A DNA stretch of 64,000 bases from Candidula unifasciata (GCA_905116865.2 CAJHNH020007002.1:248001-312000), one strand, 5' to 3'; shown: positions 1-61,368, counted from the stretch's first letter. Numbers and translations: made by a program. Notes: a model not told the origin generated them from the sequence alone.

Positions 1-64
1 ATAAATGCATAGGTCTTTGAGAGGTAGGTGGGTACTTTGTTCACTCTGGGATTGCCCTCTGCAG

Positions 65-160
65 GATCAACACCTCAAAGATGAGAATCCTACATACACA
101 AATTCCAGAAGCCTTGATAGCTACATGGCAGTTATGTTGGTGCCCCTAAAGATTATGTAA
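65..160 (+). CDS. Possible terminal tail exon, paralogue-like (weak)
   Basis: An acceptor-like CTCTGCAG ends at 64 and is followed by an open frame of 31 codons to TAA at 158-160. The peptide contains DENPTYTNSR, which resembles the ENDSYTNSR stretch in the cytoplasmic tail exon at 47605-47740. This could be the last exon, or a relic, of an upstream tandem paralogue. The similarity is short, no partner exon is visible, and its reading phase at the acceptor differs from the related exon, so chance is possible. Confidence 0.2.
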   Translation, partial: DQHLKDENPTYTNSRSLDSYMAVMLVPLKIM

Positions 161-344
161 TAACTTGAAGTCCAGACTTGGCAGGGATGTAGATGATTGT
201 TAACTGTTTGAGTGGGATAATCCCATGGAACATACAAAGCTACATTAACAATGAAATGAACTAGTGTTAAAAATTTTTTTTACAAATAAAAAAGAATTAG
301 AAGTAGTCATTGCAGTAAAGCTTTTCAATTGATTTGTGATATAA

Positions 345-556
345 GGTTTGATATCAAAAGAGTTAATATCCCATTATGTTTTCTATGGATGGTCTTGTGT
401 TTATTCTTATGCTATTTGGCTTGACATCAAAAGAGTTAATATTCCATTATGTTTCCTATGGGTGGACGTGTTTATTCTTATGCTATATGGCTTGATATCA
501 AAAGAGTTAATGTGCTATTATGTATTCTGTGGGTGGTCTTGTGCCTGTGTTTAATG
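345..556 (+). repeat. Minisatellite, about 71-bp unit, 3 copies
   Basis: Three diverged tandem copies begin with TTGATATCAAAAGAGTTAAT (near 347, 420 and 492). Small open frames across this stretch follow from the repeat and are not genes. Confidence 0.8.
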
Positions 557-711
557 ATGATCATATGGGAGTTTCTTGAAATATTTTTGTAAATTTTTCT
601 GGAGAAAAACAGGGTGAGAGCGTGAAGATACTTATTACAAACACAAGAAGGAGACAGTTGTAATTGTTTAATCATGTTACAAAAAAAAGGATTTGATGTA
701 ACCACAGAAAA

Positions 712-880
712 TATTTGTGGAAAGAGAGCTGGAGGAAGACAACTTGAGAAGATTCTTGACAGCCTTTTATTGTGGTACAGAGAGAGGTATCAGCAGCCGG
801 ACTGATACTAGAGACTGCAGGTTATGGAGAGACATGATCATCCATGCCAGTCAGCCATACATTTGATGAAGATGCTGAGT
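712..880 (+). mobile_element. Decayed retrotransposon 3' coding tail (RTE-like)
   Basis: Conceptual translation with frameshifts gives GKRAGGRQLEKILDSLLLW and then a LWRDMI-like stretch. This is the pattern at the C-terminus of many RTE-type endonuclease/reverse transcriptase polyproteins (RGRQREKILD...W). It is a short, broken fragment in the intron before the first visible exon. Confidence 0.6.
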
Positions 881-941
881 GTTGCCAGATAAAATGTTAA
901 TTCTGTGTGTAATATTTATTTTTCTCTGAATATTTTTTCAG

Positions 942-50288
<49,347 letters not shown>

Positions 50289-50584
50289 GAACCAAACACA
50301 AAGGAAGGGAGATTATGCTTGTCAAATTTGTTATGTACAGACGTTTAGTTACGTCTCTTGAATCTCTGCAAATTTATTGTTAATGAAAAAAATAGGACAG
50401 CGAAGATATATGCTGAACATGGTTTGTGTGTGTGTGTGTGTTTTGAAAAATACATTATTTAAAAAAAAAAAAAATAGAAATACAGCTTCATTATATCTGC
50501 ATGCTCCCTATGGATCACTGGTCTAAAACAGCCCTGTAATGGCCTGTATTGCAAACCGGGCTTCTCAGCTTTCTACCCTCCTCA
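50289..50584 (+). other. Presumed 3' UTR
   Basis: AT-rich with a GT run at 50426 and an A run at 50460. The nearest plus-strand AATAAA motifs are at about 51854, 52455 and 54607. Confidence 0.4.
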
Positions 50585-50792
50585 TGTTTCCTCCATGGCA
50601 CTACAACAAGCATGTCATTAGAGCTGACTAAGTAGGGATGTTTTCTTCGAAGTGGATCTGCCTGACAGGTGAGAAACCAACAGTCAATGTCTGTAAAACA
50701 GATGTGCATGCAAAACAAATTCTGGAACAAGACCAGATCCAGAAGTGGATGAACACTTACTGCCAGTTTACAGCCGGCGACCGTGAAGTTTC
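50585..50792 (-). mobile_element. SINE-like repeat, family A (minus)
   Basis: CTACAACAAGCATGTCATTA, CTGTAAAACAGATGTGCATG, CCAGAAGTGGATGAACACTT and TTTACAGCCGGCGACCGTGA. It ends just before the left arm of the inverted duplication. Confidence 0.75.
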
Positions 50793-51179
50793 TACCCACA
50801 CCAACTGAAATCTTCTTGACTTCTGTGGCTTATCAAAGTTTGTGTTTTTATCTCTTTCTTCTGTGGATTTCAAGTTTACTACTTCATCATTATGTGTCCG
50901 GCCAATAGAGATGAAGTCTATGTTTGTATTACCTCATCCATGCAGCTAAGACAATAGGATCTCATTACATTCCGCTCGCACTGTTTCAATCTGCCTGATT
51001 GTAACCTACTTCTTGCATCCACACCTGCCGTAATGTTTACAATTTTCATCTGTCATGAGAAGGACTGTTCCTGTTGGTTTCCTATTAGTTGTCTGTGTAC
51101 ATATCTAACTGTATCTTCCCTCAGTTTCCATCTGATCTTCTGTGTACCCCACTTTTAAACATTTAAAGCAAAAGACTTT

Positions 51180-51428
51180 TTCATGTCTTCAGGCATACTG
51201 AGCAATTACAGCTAGACCTGTATTTTACAGACCAATTGGCTCTTGGTGGGTGATGTGAACAACATCATACCGGCCACCTTTACCTCCCATGACTGTACCT
51301 GGTACACACTCAAGGCTGTGTCAACCTGAGAGCCAAGGTCATTTGTCAAAATAGTGGCTCTGTTAGGACCCGAACACAACCTTCCGGTCTGCAACACCAG
51401 GGCAACTCTTGAGCCTCACTTGACTAAT
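51180..51428 (-). mobile_element. tRNA-derived SINE, family C (minus)
   Basis: Minus-strand head TTGCCCTGGTGTTGCAGAC (A box) and GTGTTCGGGTCCTAAC (B box), then the family C body GGGAGGTAAAGGTGGCCGG. The other arm has the same SINE at about 60760-60995 (plus). Confidence 0.8.
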
Positions 51429-52606
51429 CATATGTACATAGCAAAAGAACCCGCATACACACACATGTATAACTCCACAGCTATATCACTCATATAGCTC
51501 TTGTATTATTCTCCAGTTGCCATGCATCCTTCTGTACAGATTTTACCCAGTCTGCGTGTGTCATCTCTGTGAGCAGTAGGTTGCCAAATGGATTATGTTG
51601 TGTCCTCACATATCCTCTAATCTTTAGTAAAATATGATTATCATCTAGCAAACGTAGAATACAAGTTCTTGCTCTTAAACTACTTTTCCGCTTAAAAATC
51701 CTGGCTATATTAGTATCAAAATAAAAGCTGTCTATTTTCAAAAAAGAAAGTATAGCACAATATTATTTGTCTCAGCAATGAGAAACCTGACCCATATTTT
51801 ACAGCGCAATGTGCTGAATATTGCACAAATCGCAAGTTTGCTGCATCTGTCAAATAAATTCCTATTACTGTAGCAACTGTTGGGAAAGGGGTGCAATATG
51901 AGACTTAAAGGAGAAATATAAGACAGAAAGTCCATTGTGTCTGCTAGAATTACATAAACCCCAAATTATTTAGGAGAACCCTGCAAACGTATTGGCCAAA
52001 CAAGATCAAAAATAATGAAGCGGAAGAAAAGAATTATCATTGCTGGCAAACTTCAAAGACGAAAATGGGCTTGGACATTTTCAAAATGCAGTATGGCAAG
52101 GACAGCTTTCCGATGGATGCAGACCGGCAACAATGGAGATAAGTGTGCATGTCTTATTATGTTGTCATGGATAACACACTGAAAGAGTTGACCCTGGCTT
52201 TACTTATTCATTTATACTGACGTTGGCAGACTTTTAGTGACCGGTCATTCCTGTCTGCAAAATTTGTACACAATAGGTACACAACCATTTCTGGCATTGC
52301 TGAGATAGGTTTCAGTATCAACTAAGGCGTTGTTCCTGATATTTTATCTGAAGTACAATATTATCAAATGTTTTATAATACTGATGTCATTTATTGTATC
52401 ATAAGAATTACAGACTGATTTATTTTCCTACACTTGATATGGGTTTCCTTAATAAATGTACATATTACTGCCATAATTATAGACTTTTTCAGGATGTTAA
52501 GTGAACACAAGAGTTTTGTAATATTTAAACCACAAACCAGTGATTTTTTTTTAAAGACGCAGGATAAATATTTTGAACACTTGCACTGAGGAAGAGATAA
52601 AAAGAT

Positions 52607-53178
52607 GTGATTTTTGCAGACAGGTCCGTTATACGAGGACATAAGGTGTGCATGGGCATTTACAGCTCACTCTTCAGGAAGAGGAGTTCAAGAAGCCAGC
52701 AGTGCCTTCTCCATGACTACCAGCAGCATGACGATGGAGTTGATGGTGGTGACACAGGCTTTCATGTGGTTAGAATCACAGGACTATTCCCGCGTGTGTG
52801 TGTGCTGAGTGATTCTTTGAGCATTATCCGGCAGGCTGGTTTTGTAGACAGTGGTTTGAGTCCTGTGTGTGCAGTTACCTTCATATTCAACCCAGGGCAT
52901 GCAGGCATTGTTGGGCCGGTGCTGCATTAACTGAAGATGGCCCATGGATCAGGCAGACATTTGGAAGCAACACGTCCACACCACTGCTAAGAATACGAGA
53001 ACTGGAAGTAAAGATCGGCACAGCCAAGAAAAAGAAGCATACCAGACGCACATGAAGTCTTGTTAATCAACACAGGACTGGCACTATTAACCATTTTACA
53101 CTGATGAAAATGTTGAGAGGGAAATCTGAGCACCTAAGGATGTGTCCGGAGTGCTGTGTAGATAATCTACCTCACACC
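52607..53178 (+). mobile_element. Non-LTR retrotransposon 3' part with RNase H remnant
   Basis: Frames read ADRSVIRG (from TDGSV-like), then CAWAFTAHSSGRGVQEASSA, SMTMELMVVTQAFMWLES, VCVLSDSLSIIRQ and FIFNPGHAGI. These are the TDGS...E...A...DS...GHAG landmarks of an RNase H domain. The C-terminal LRMCPECCVD ends near 53160. Several frameshifts; inactive. The mirror copy lies at 59100-59590. Confidence 0.82.
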
Positions 53179-53214
53179 AGATGAACAAGACGACAAGTGG
53201 GAACATTACACCGA

Positions 53215-53418
53215 TCAGTGGATCTGCTGTTGCCCTAGTGGTTAGGATGCTGTACTCCCATGATAGCTTCAGCCCGAGTTCAAGCGTATCTGCTTGATAG
53301 GCAAGGTACTGCATAAAAGAGCTAGATAAACAAAACAGTTCTGCATAAAAACTCAGGTTCTGGAACATGACTAGAGTTCAGAAGTGAGATCAACCAGAAC
53401 TTTCCGCAGGTGAAAGTA
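53215..53418. mobile_element. tRNA-like head fused to SINE A
   Basis: TGTTGCCCTAGTGGTTAGGA (A box) and GCCCGAGTTCAAGCG (B box) lead straight into TATCTGCTTGATAGGCAAGG, which is SINE A on the minus strand, ending ACCAGAACTTTCCGCAGGTG. This suggests family A arose or was remodelled next to a tRNA-like unit in opposite orientation. Confidence 0.55.
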
Positions 53419-54164
53419 CTGACATTTTTACTCTGTAAAGCTGACCGGTGCATTTGTGTGGCAACGGCACCTTAATCTTTAGGCTTGGTTGAATTGACGC
53501 TGAACCACAAGTGCAGTAAATACAAAGATTGTTAATTTGAAAAAAAAAATTGAATATTTTTAATTTGTGAACATTTTTTTCATCAAAGATGGGTGGTTAT
53601 TTTTGTGTAGTTATTTACACATGTCAATGCTCCAACACTGTATACGCCAGGTAAACAAATGATGGCCGAGGACAAAATTACAGCACCCCAGACATAGCCA
53701 TGAAGCCACGTCATAGAAGTGTAATGCACCGACTGCTTTTTCACAGCCCACTAAATTAAGCCATGCACTCTTAAATCTTTTGTAATGTGAATTGTGCAAT
53801 GGAATTTTTGTGCGTTTTATTCAAGTCAACTACATTTTACATTTGTTGCTCCATTGTATCTTGTATAAGCTTATTTCACATGACCATGCAACCTACAGAT
53901 ATTCTTACACAAATGAAATGTTTCAATTTAGTCATTTTGAGATTCAAACTTTATATCTGATTGCTAGACTAATATAAGTTCTGGAATAATTTACTGCAGA
54001 CAGGAAGGGGGAAAGGGGTGAGCAATGGTGTGCGATAAATTCACTTTCATAAAGATAAAAGAAACTGCCATTTTCAGCTCTATATTTCACCTCTTTAAAA
54101 ATGGTCATCCTGTGGAGCTGGAGGTTAACTTAAATATGGTCCTCCGATCACATATGTAACTTCC

Positions 54165-54320
54165 TGTGTGCACTCTAAAGACACTGCCTCACTAACTGAC
54201 GCCCGAAAGGCGGAACCCAGTCTGCATAGAATTATGCTAGGTCTGTAAAACGTGCACACAACACTTAGGTTATGAAACGGCTTGAGAACTTGCCGCCAGA
54301 GTTGACAGCCTGTGAAACAA
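54165..54320 (-). mobile_element. SINE A fragment (minus)
   Basis: GCCCGAAAGGCGGAACCCAG, GTCTGTAAAACGTGCACACA and CAGAGTTGACAGCCTGTGAA; mirrored at 57970-58115. Confidence 0.6.
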
Positions 54321-54739
54321 ACTTACCTACACATCGGATATTACCACATAACATGCCCATTGTGTAGGTAAAGATTTTGTTTCTATGTTGTATTGTACAT
54401 TTTTTTTTAAAACATTCCAAGTTGTTCACACAATAATTGTTTCTATGCAATTTGTGATTATTCTCCAAAATTCACAAAATTGGTTTTTCAATGTTTACTT
54501 AAAATGTTTTATTCTGACTGCAAACAATTCACAAAATGTGTGATGTGTACAAATGTTCCTTTCATGTTAAGACAGGAAACAGGTTTGTTTTTTAATTTTT
54601 ACAGATCAATAAAACTTGGAAGACTTCGATTCTCAGAACGTCCAGATCCTTTCATGACTACCTGGAAAAACACAAAGAAAATCAGAATTAGATAACCAAA
54701 ACACTTGTGTACAAATTTCAATTATTTCTATGCAAGAAG

Positions 54740-54965
54740 AACACTGCCACCCCAACAAGCATGTCGTAGAGACGACTAAAAGCTTCCTTCGAAGTCAGAG
54801 TGCATCTGCCTAAAAGGCAATGGAGCCAAACAACCGGCATACAAAAGACAAACTGTGCATGTAAAACTCAGGTTCTGGAACATAACTAACGTCCAGAGGT
54901 GGATAAACATCAAGAACTTTCTGCTGAGTTCACGGTCAGTGAACACAAAGAAGAGTAAAAGTGAA
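54740..54965 (-). mobile_element. SINE-like repeat, family A (minus)
   Basis: CCACCCCAACAAGCATGTCG, TTCGAAGTCAGAGTGCATCT, CTCAGGTTCTGGAACATAAC and AGTTCACGGTCAGTGAACAC. It lies just outside the left arm and has no mirror copy. Confidence 0.78.
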
Positions 54966-55339
54966 AGCACACAATGCAAAAGTGCAAGTCACCTTCTGCT
55001 TTATCCAGCAACCACAAAACTGATTTCTAGTTCTATCCGCTTGTAAAGATTAGCAATGTTTTTTTTTCTATCATCACATACTCAGCTACCTGGAATCCGT
55101 TCTCTAGATATCTCACAATTACTTTTTTTTCTCTAGATATCTTACAATGTTTTTTTTTAACAGCATCGCAACTAAGCTGCCATTAGCTGGCCGGTAGGCG
55201 ACTATGTCGCCTGTCTGGACATTATTAATTGGTTCTGTCTCCTGTGATCGCATCAATTCTGCATGAGTCTTTCTGGGGCTCTTGGTGACATAAAAAGATA
55301 GCCATTTTATTTGGCGCAAATAAACCTAGTCACAATTTC

Positions 55340-55430
55340 AACCTAAAGCCCCCCCCCCCCCCCCCCCCACCCCCCCCCACCCACACAACCCCCCGCACAA
55401 CCAACCCCCGCACCCCCCCCACGAGGAAGC
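55340..55430 (+). repeat. Poly-C rich tract
   Basis: Runs of C with ACCC interruptions over about 85 bp. Confidence 0.95.
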
Positions 55431-55558
55431 TGGTTGAACCAGACAATTTTCTTTTCAACAAAGCATTTAATTGACTTTCTTCAGTGTCCTCTCTGAAGCA
55501 CACTGAAATTGTGTTGTGTTCACTTTAACTGCGTTAACAAGATATATAAAAACATATA

Positions 55559-55742
55559 TTAAAATGAACGATACCTAAACACTATAAACAGGACTCCTTC
55601 AGAACTTCTTAGAGGACACAGTGTTACATCAATGCTATCAGTTACATAATTTTCATCATGTGGAGCCTGCTGCATAGTCAAAAAAAAATGAACATTACCA
55701 TACTTGTAATGATAGAACTGATGAGCTGCATGTAATGCACCA
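55559..55742 (-). CDS. Candidate terminal exon of an unknown minus-strand gene
   Basis: The acceptor TTTTTTTGTTTGCAG on the minus strand is followed by 184 nt open to TAA at 55559-55561. The peptide is GALHAAHQFYHYKYGNVHFF, then TDSIDVTLCPLRSSEGVLFI and VFRYRSF. It joins in phase 2 to the candidate exon at 56098-56189 without a break. The product is not recognised. Part of this exon resembles two noncoding copies at 62.1-62.4 kb, so a repeat origin is possible. Confidence 0.4.
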
Positions 55743-56097
55743 CTGCAAACAAAAAAAGACATGACACAGAGCTGATTTCATCAACACTGTACAGACTAGG
55801 TTAGAGTGATAATGGGAAATCTGACGCTAACACGTGACCAAGTAGTTGAGCTTGGTGAACATCTACACTGTCTTCGAGGTAAAGTTAGGAGACTAATACC
55901 TAACTCCTCATGGAAACAATCAGAAGAGTTATCTTAGAGCGGCTGCCGCATGAGAGGACTGAGCATGCATGGGGATACCCAATGTGCAAAGACATCAATT
56001 TTGATGACATAACTGGTACACATGCACATATGATATTACACTGCACATGACAAATATGAAAACATTAGGATGATGGCTGAGCAGTTTTGGTACCCAC

Positions 56098-56189
56098 CTG
56101 CCGCAGCTGATCAACCATGCTTCTGTAAGTCTTCCTTGTTTCAACAGAGGCTCATATTTAGTAAAGCTGCAGCCGTACCTCAAGGCACA
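56098..56189 (-). CDS. Candidate internal exon of an unknown minus-strand gene
   Basis: Minus-strand acceptor GTTGCCACCAG and donor GGCAG|GTGGGT bound 92 nt, phase 0 in and phase 2 out. The peptide is CALRYGCSFTKYEPLLKQGR, then LTEAWLISCG. Joined to 55559-55742 it continues open for 91 residues. The frame is also open upstream of the acceptor. No family recognised. Confidence 0.38.
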
Positions 56190-56321
56190 CTGGTGGCAAC
56201 CGGAGAAATGTGAAGGCATATATATACGTCTCTGTAGTGACAAAAGTAGATTGTGGGATAGGATCTAATGTAGCATCATGAACTGTCCAGAAAATTCCTC
56301 TTGGGGCAGCCAGCGCATAGC

Positions 56322-56910
56322 TCTCCATGTCTGGCAGCTCGTTGCCACCTGCATTAGGTCTTGGTTGTTTGTTGTCACGGGCCTTCTTTGATGACGGTTC
56401 TACACAGGGTCTCTTTAGGTCTCCATGTCTGGCAGCTCGTTGCCACCTGCATTAGGTCTTGGTTGTTTGTTGTCACGGGCCTTCTTTGATGACGGTTCTA
56501 CACAGGGTCTCTTTAGGTCTCCATGTCTGGCAGCTCGTTGCCACCTGCATTAGGTCTTGGTTGTTTGTTGTCACGGGCCTTCTTTGATGACGGTTCTACA
56601 CAGGGTCTCTTTAGCTCTCCATGTCTGGCAGCTCGTTGCCACCTGCATTAGGTCTTGGTTGTCTGTTGTCACGGACCTTCTTTGATGACGGTTCTACACA
56701 GGGTCTCTTTAGGTCTCCATGTCTGGCAGCTCGTTGCCACCTGCATTAGGTCTTGGTTGTTTGTTGTCATGGGCCTTCTTTGATGACGGTTCTACACAGG
56801 ATCTCTTTAGCTCTCCATGTCTGGCAGCTCGTTGCTACCTGCATTAGGTCTTGGTTGTTTGTTGTCATGGGCCTTCTTTGATGACGGTTCTACACAGGAT
56901 CTCTTTTGCT
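56322..56910 (+). repeat. 98-bp satellite, about 6 copies
   Basis: Unit TCTCCATGTCTGGCAGCTCG, then TTGCCACCTGCATTAGGTCT, TGGTTGTTTGTTGTCACGGG, CCTTCTTTGATGACGGTTCT and ACACAGGGTCTCTTTAGG. Copies are nearly identical. Confidence 0.96.
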
Positions 56911-57059
56911 CTTGGTTTTCATTTCCCTTATGTTGTCCATTTTTGGGTTTGATAGGGGCAAAAGATCTCCCACGGCATTTGCCTTCCTCAGGGCAAAGGT
57001 AGGGAGAATGGAATTCACTTCAGATTAAAGACATGTCTCCGTGTAGCATATTTCTTGTT

Positions 57060-57128
57060 TCAATCAGATACGATCAAATACAGGTGTGCTTTCCTATGGC
57101 CAGGTATCATCATTCGGTCACTCTCCAC
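57060..57128 (-). CDS. Possible short terminal exon (minus), weak
   Basis: A strong acceptor TTTTTTTTGTGTTCGCAG (minus) is followed by 22 codons and TGA: VESDRMMIPGHRKAHLYLIV then SD. Nothing else supports it, and the upstream partner would have to lie beyond the piggyBac element. Confidence 0.2.
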   Translation of the reverse strand: MESDRMMIPGHRKAHLYLIVSD

Positions 57129-57464
57129 CTGCGAACACAAAAAAAATATTACATGTGTAACCTGGCAACAAAATAGGGTATCAAAAACTACTGATCGACT
57201 AACTTAACCCTTAATTTTTTTTGACACATTTCTGTTATTCTGACCCCCATGAAATAATATATCTATTTGAAGGATATAGATTGAAGTTCACGACTTTCAC
57301 AATATCATTAAAATTAATTAATGTATATGCAAATTATCTCATTTGCATATCTAAAAATAGAAAATTAAAATGAATTTTCAACTTCAATGCATGAATAAAA
57401 TATATTTTATTTGAAATCTTTTTATTGATCTTTGGCCTTTTTGCAAATGTAAGCAATTCAATAG

Positions 57465-57475
57465 TCAAAAACAGG

Positions 57476-57523
<48 letters not shown>

Positions 57524-57531
57524 GTTTTTGA
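57465..57531. repeat. Palindromic AT microsatellite at the capture junction
   Basis: TCAAAAACAGG at 57465-57475 and its exact complement CCTGTTTTTGA at 57521-57531 flank about 45 bp of AT repeat. The whole is a near-perfect hairpin. The MITE copy at 30.2 kb has only one side of it. Confidence 0.92.
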
Positions 57532-60500
57532 AATTGAAATTTGTACAAGTGTTTTGGTTATCTAATTCTGATTTTCTTTGTTTTTCCAGGTGGTCATGAA
57601 AGGATCTGGACGTTCTGAGAATCGAAGGCTTCCAAGTTTTATTGACCTGTAAAAAAAATTAAAATGTTCAAAAACAAACCTGTTTCCTGTCTTAACATGA
57701 AAGGAAAATTTGTACACATCACACTTTGTGTGATTTTGTAAATTGTTTGCAGTCAGAATAAAACATTTTAAGTAAACATTGAAAAACCAATTTTGTGAAT
57801 TTTGGAGAAAAATAATCACAAATTGCATAGAAACAATTAATTGTGTGAACAACTTGGAATGTTAAAAAAAATGTACAAAATACAACATAGAGCATGGAAA
57901 CAAAATCTTTACCTACATAATGGGCATGTTATGTGGTTAATATCCGATGTGTGGGTAGGTTTGTTTCACAGGCTGTCAACTCTGGCGGCAAGTTCTCAAG
58001 CCGTTTCATAACCTAAGTGTTGTGTGCACGTTTTAATTCTATACAGACTGGGTTCCGCCTCTCGGGCAGCCAGTTAGTGAGGCAGTGTCTATTCGTTGGG
58101 GCCCCTAGAGTGCACACAGGAAGTTACATATGTGATCGGAGGACCATATTTAAGTTAACCTCCAGCTCCACAGGGTGACCATTTCTAAAGGAGTGAAATA
58201 TAGAGCTGAAAATGGCAGTTTCTTTTATCTTTATGAAAGTTCCATTTATCGCACACCATTGCTCACCCCTTCCTGTATGCGGTAAATTATTCCAAAACTT
58301 ATATTAGTCTAGCAATCAAATATAAAGTTTGAATCTCAAAATGACCAAATTGAAACATGTCATTCGTGTAAGAATATCTGTAGGTTACATGGTCATGTGA
58401 AATAAGCTTATACAAGATACAATGGGGCAACAAATGTAAAATGTACAGTTGACTTAAATAAAACGCACAGGAATTCCATTACATAATTCACATTACAAAA
58501 GATTTAAGAGTGCATGGCTTAGTTTTTAAGTGGGCTGTGAAATAGCAGTCGGTGCATTACACTTCTATGACGTGGCTTCATGGCTATGTCTGTGGTGTTG
58601 TAATTTTGTCCTCGGCCATCATTTGTTTACCTGGCGTATACAGTGTATGGAGCATTGACATCTGTGTAAATAACCACCCATCTTTGATGAAAAAAATATT
58701 CAAATTTTTTTTTTAATTAACAAGCCTGTGCCATCTTTGTATTGACTGCACTTTTAAATTTATGTGGTTCAGCGTCAATTCAACCAAGCCTAAGATTTAC
58801 AGAGTAAAAATGTCGGTACTTACACCTGCGGAAAGTTCTGGTTGATCTCACTTCTGAACTTTATCTAGCTTTTTTATGCAGTACCTTGCCTATCAAGCAG
58901 ATGCACTTGGAACTCAGGCTGAAGCAAGCATGGGAGTGCAGCATCCTAACCACTAGGGCAACAGCAGACCCACTGATCGGTGTAATGTTGCCACTTGTCG
59001 TCTTTTCCATCTGGTATGAGGTAGATTATCTACACAGCACTCCGGACACATCCTTTGGTGCTCAGATTTCCCTCTCATTTTCATCAGTGTCAAATGGTTA
59101 ATAGTGCCAGTCCTGTGTTGATTAACAAGACTTCATGTGCGTCTGGTATGCTTCTTTTTCTTGGCTGTGCCGATCTTTACTTCCAGTTCTCGTATTCTTA
59201 GCAGTGGTGTTGACGTGTTGCTTCCAAAATCCGCTAAGGGCAATGACAATGTCTGCCTGATCCATGGGCCGGCCATCTTCAGTTAATGCAGCACCTGCCC
59301 AACAACGCCTGCATGCCCTAGGTTGAATATGAAGGTAACTGCACACACAGGACTGTCTACAAAACCAGCCCGCCAGATCATGCTCAAAGAATCACTCAGC
59401 ACACACACGCTGGAATAATCCTGTGATTCTAGCCACATGAAAGCTTGTCACCTCCATTGTCATGCTGCTGGTAGTCATGGAGGGGGCACTGCTGGCTTCT
59501 TGAACTCCTCTTCCTGAAGAGCGAGCTGTAAATGCCCATGCACTCTTTATGTCCTCGTATAACTGACCTGTCTGCGAAAAACACATCTTTTTATCTCTTC
59601 TTCAGTGCAAGTGTTCAAAATATTTATCCTGCGTCTTTAAAAAAAAATCACTGGTTTGTGGTTTAAATATTACAAAACTTTTGTGTTCACTTAACATCCT
59701 GAAAAAGTCTATAATTATGGCAGTAATATGTACATTGATTAAGGAAACCCATATCAAGTCTAGGAAAATAAATCAGTCTAATTCTTATGATACAATAAAT
59801 GATATCAGTATTATAAAACATTTGATAATATTGTACATCAGATAAAATATCAGAAACAACGCCTTAGTTGATACTGAAACCTATCTCAGCAATGCCAGAA
59901 ATGGTTGTGTACCTATTGTTTTGCAGACAAGAATGACCGGTCACTAAAAGTCTGCCAACGTCTGTATAAATGAATAAGTAAAGCCAGGGTCAACTCTTTC
60001 AATGTGTTATCCATGACAACATAATAAGACATGCACACTTATCTCCATTGTTGCCGGTCTGCATTCATTGGAAAGCTGTCCTTGCCATACTGCATTTTGA
60101 AAATGTCCAAGCCCATTTCCCTCTTTGAAGTTTGCCAGCAATGATAATTCTTTTCTTCCGCTTCATTATTTTTGATCTTGTTTGGCCAATATGTTTGCAG
60201 GGTTCTCCTAAATAATTTGGGGTTTATATAATTCTAGCAGACACAAAGGACCTTCTGTCTCATATTTCTCTTTTGAGTCTCATATTGCACTCCTTTCCCA
60301 ACAGTTGCTACAGTAATAGGAATTTATTAGACAGATGCAGCAAACTTGGGATTTGTACAATATTCAGCACATTGCGCTGTAAAATATGGGTCAGGTTTCT
60401 CATTGCTGAGACAAATAATATTGTGCTATACTTTCTTTGAAAATACAGACAGCTTTTATTTTGATACTAATATAGCCAGGATTTTTTAAGCGGAAAAGTA

Positions 60501-61368
60501 GTTAAAAAGCAAGAACTTGTATTCTACGTCTGCTAGATGATAATCATATTTTACTAAAGATTAGAGGATATGTGAGGACTCAACATAATCCATTTGGCAA
60601 CCTACTGCTCACAGAGATGACACGCAGACTGGGTAAAATCTGTACAGTAAGATGCATGGCAACTGGAGAATAATACAAGAGCTATATGAGTGATATAACT
60701 GTAGAGTTATACGTGTGTGTGTGTGCGGGTTCTTTTGCTATGTACATATTAGTCAAGTGAGGCTCAAGAGTTGCCCTGGTGTTGCAGACTGGAAGGTTGT
60801 GTTCGGGTCCTAACAGAGCCACTATTTTGACAAATGTCCTTGGCTCTCAGGTTGACACAGCCTTGAGTGTGTACCGGGTACAGTCATGGGAGGTAAAGGT
60901 GGCCGGTATGATGTTGTTCACATCACCCACCAAGAGCCAATTGGTCTGTAAAATACAGGTCTAGCTGTAATTGCTCAGTATGCCTGAAGACATGAAAAAG
61001 TCCTTTGCTTTAAATGTTTACAAGTGGGGTACACAGAAGTACAGATGGAAACTGGGGGGAGATAGATATATACACAGACAAATAGAAAACCAACAGAGAC
61101 AGTCCTTAACATGACAGATGAAAAATGTTAACAGATTAGAGAGGGCATGGATGCAAGAACTTGGTTGGTCAGGCAGATTCAAACAGTGCGAGCAGAATGT
61201 AATGAGATATTAATGTCTTAGCTACATTGATGAGGTAATACAAACATAGACTTCATCTCTATTGGCCGGACACATAATGATGAAGTAGTAAACTTGAAAT
61301 CCACAGAAGAAAGATAAAAACACACAAACTTTGATAAGCCACAGAAGTCAAGAAGATTTCAGTTGGTG
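57532..61368. repeat. Right arm of the inverted duplication (captured segment)
   Basis: Reverse complement of 50799-54723, including the mirrored SINE A (57970-58115), tRNA-like SINE (58840-58960), RNase H-bearing non-LTR end (59100-59590) and SINE C (60760-60995). The boundary with piggyBac sequence is sharp at both sides; the outer one shares CACC with the element (microhomology). Confidence 0.92.

Larger units (their letters stand above)
50799..54723. repeat. Left arm of a 3.9 kb inverted duplication
   Basis: This segment, from CACCAACTGAAATC to CAAATTTCAATT, recurs as reverse complement at 57532-61368 with roughly 5% difference and several indels (visual estimate). It contains a SINE C, a non-LTR end with RNase H, a tRNA-like SINE and SINE A pieces, all shared by both arms. 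It is not bordered by transposon ends here, so it is the likely source copy. Confidence 0.92.

Noticed and set aside
52607..52930. Independent protein-coding gene of 107 codons
   Set aside because: Contains RNase H landmarks of a non-LTR element in shifting frames and is duplicated in the other arm; it is a dead retrotransposon fragment.
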